This document shows, in pieces, positions 63,376-64,000 of a stretch of 64,000 nucleotides of DNA; position 1 is the first letter of the stretch, and each line of letters opens with the position of its first letter. A model generated the notes under the pieces. It worked only from the letters and a program-made list of their open reading frames with translations. It was not told the DNA's origin and made no database searches. The DNA is taken from assembly GCF_900099735.1 (NCBI RefSeq), contig NZ_FNDT01000004.1, positions 62,001-126,000 of the forward strand. The letters run 5' to 3'. Position numbers and translations under genes: made by a program. The stretch is from Arthrobacter subterraneus. GTDB taxonomy: Bacteria; Actinomycetota; Actinomycetes; Actinomycetales; Micrococcaceae.

Positions 63376-64000
63376 TTGAGCACCATCACTCACCCCGGTG
63401 ACGCCCTCACCCGTCGGCAGAAGCTGATCTACGTCATCATTCTTGGCACCCTGACGGCGCTCGGTCCGTTCACCATCGATCTGTACCTGCCTGCCTTCCC
63501 GGCCCTGCAGGATGATCTCGGCGTCACCGAGGCGGCGGTCCAGCTCACCCTGACCGGGACGATCATCGGTTTTGCAACCGGCCAGCTGCTCGTGGGCCCG
63601 CTCAGCGACAAGGTGGGCCGGCGGCTTCCGTTGATCGCCGCCACCACCGTGCATGTGGTGGCTTCTCTCGGCGCGGCGCTGTCGACCGACATCGGCATGC
63701 TCATGGTTTTCCGCGTTCTGCAGGGTGTCGGCGCGGCCGGCGGCGGTGTTGTAGCCATGGCAATGATCCGGGATCTTTTCAGCGGGTACCCGCTGGTGCG
63801 GATGCTCTCCTATATGGCGCTGGTAAACGGTATGGCGCCCATCTTTGCGCCTGTCATCGGGTCACAGCTGCTGGTGGTCATGCCGTGGCCGGGCATCTTC
63901 TGGTTCCTCGCCGCCTACGGCTTCCTGGTGATTCTTGCTGTCTCGGTCTTCATCATCGAGACCCTGCCGGCGGAGCGGAGGAAGGCGTCGTCGTCGACCG
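63376..64000 (+). CDS. Bcr/CflA-family drug efflux transporter, N-terminal part
   Basis: 208 codons visible; the gene runs past the window. Six helices of an MFS transporter, with TALGPFTIDLYLPAFPALQDDLGVTEAAVQLTLTGTIIGFATGQLLVGPLSDKVGRRLPL matching the Bcr/CflA family. The start is TTG at 63376 with no strong ribosome site. Substrate unknown. Confidence 0.85.
   Translation, partial: MSTITHPGDALTRRQKLIYVIILGTLTALGPFTIDLYLPAFPALQDDLGVTEAAVQLTLTGTIIGFATGQLLVGPLSDKVGRRLPLIAATTVHVVASLGAALSTDIGMLMVFRVLQGVGAAGGGVVAMAMIRDLFSGYPLVRMLSYMALVNGMAPIFAPVIGSQLLVVMPWPGIFWFLAAYGFLVILAVSVFIIETLPAERRKASSST

Noticed and set aside
1-64000. CRISPR arrays, insertion sequences, attachment sites, replication origin, rRNA
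   Set aside because: Looked for repeats with regular spacers, transposase or integrase motifs, DnaA-box clusters and rRNA; none seen.

Overview
This GC-rich chromosomal window reads like a member of the Actinobacteria, most likely Micrococcaceae (Arthrobacter and relatives). The evidence is the protein families, frequent GTG/TTG starts, many apparently leaderless transcripts, an LAQTG sortase signal, and the order truB - rbfA - infB - ylxR - nusA - rimP. There are no prophages, insertion sequences, CRISPR arrays or rRNA genes. Almost all of it is ordinary core chromosome with dense short operons.

Layout. 1-1.9 kb: molybdenum cofactor genes (moeA end, moaA, moaD). 1.9-7.3 kb: M16 peptidase, pnp, rpsO, ribF. 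7.5-9.4 kb: a secreted LAQTG surface protein with thioester-domain-like motifs. 9.4-11.8 kb: small membrane proteins translationally coupled to truB. 11.9-13.0 kb: an aminotransferase divergent from truB. 13.1-18.7 kb: rbfA, infB, ylxR, nusA, rimP. 18.8-20.9 kb: a DUF4439-like protein and an APH(6)/hydroxyurea-kinase-like gene. 20.9-29.7 kb: proS, a lipoprotein, a GNAT protein, ispG, a YciI protein, a SatD-like/HTH regulator with a membrane partner, a site-2 protease and dxr. ispG and dxr belong to the MEP isoprenoid pathway.

29.8-43.3 kb is a branched-chain amino acid catabolic locus: citE-like lyase, MaoC hydratase, scoB, scoA, acyl-CoA dehydrogenase, biotin carboxylase/carrier and carboxyltransferase subunits, a divergent TetR regulator, then bkdC-bkdB-bkdA with a divergent Lrp regulator. 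Gene content matches the Mycobacterium tuberculosis Rv2495c-Rv2506 leucine/itaconate region. The complete route from branched-chain 2-oxoacid to acetyl-CoA and acetoacetate can be assembled from these genes.

43.3-50.3 kb carries two sodium/solute symporters, each with a small two-helix membrane partner, around a LytS-like sensor kinase and a LytTR response regulator. The shared intergenic region has a CRP/GlxR-like site and three phased direct repeats. 50.3-55.4 kb: a DivIVA-like protein, cdsA, frr, pyrH, tsf, rpsB, the last with a long structured leader. 55.9-64 kb: M23 peptidase, an acyl-CoA dehydrogenase with a palindromic operator, a CAU tRNA, a GT4 glycosyltransferase, a DMT transporter, pgsA-like synthase, a holin-family membrane protein, a sugar porter, and the start of a Bcr/CflA drug transporter.

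No wholly new system is obvious. The best candidates for a second look are the autoregulated SatD-HTH/membrane pair (26.0-27.1 kb), the two-symporter/two-component island, the rpsB leader, and a recurring -10 element placed exactly 6 nt before the start codon.
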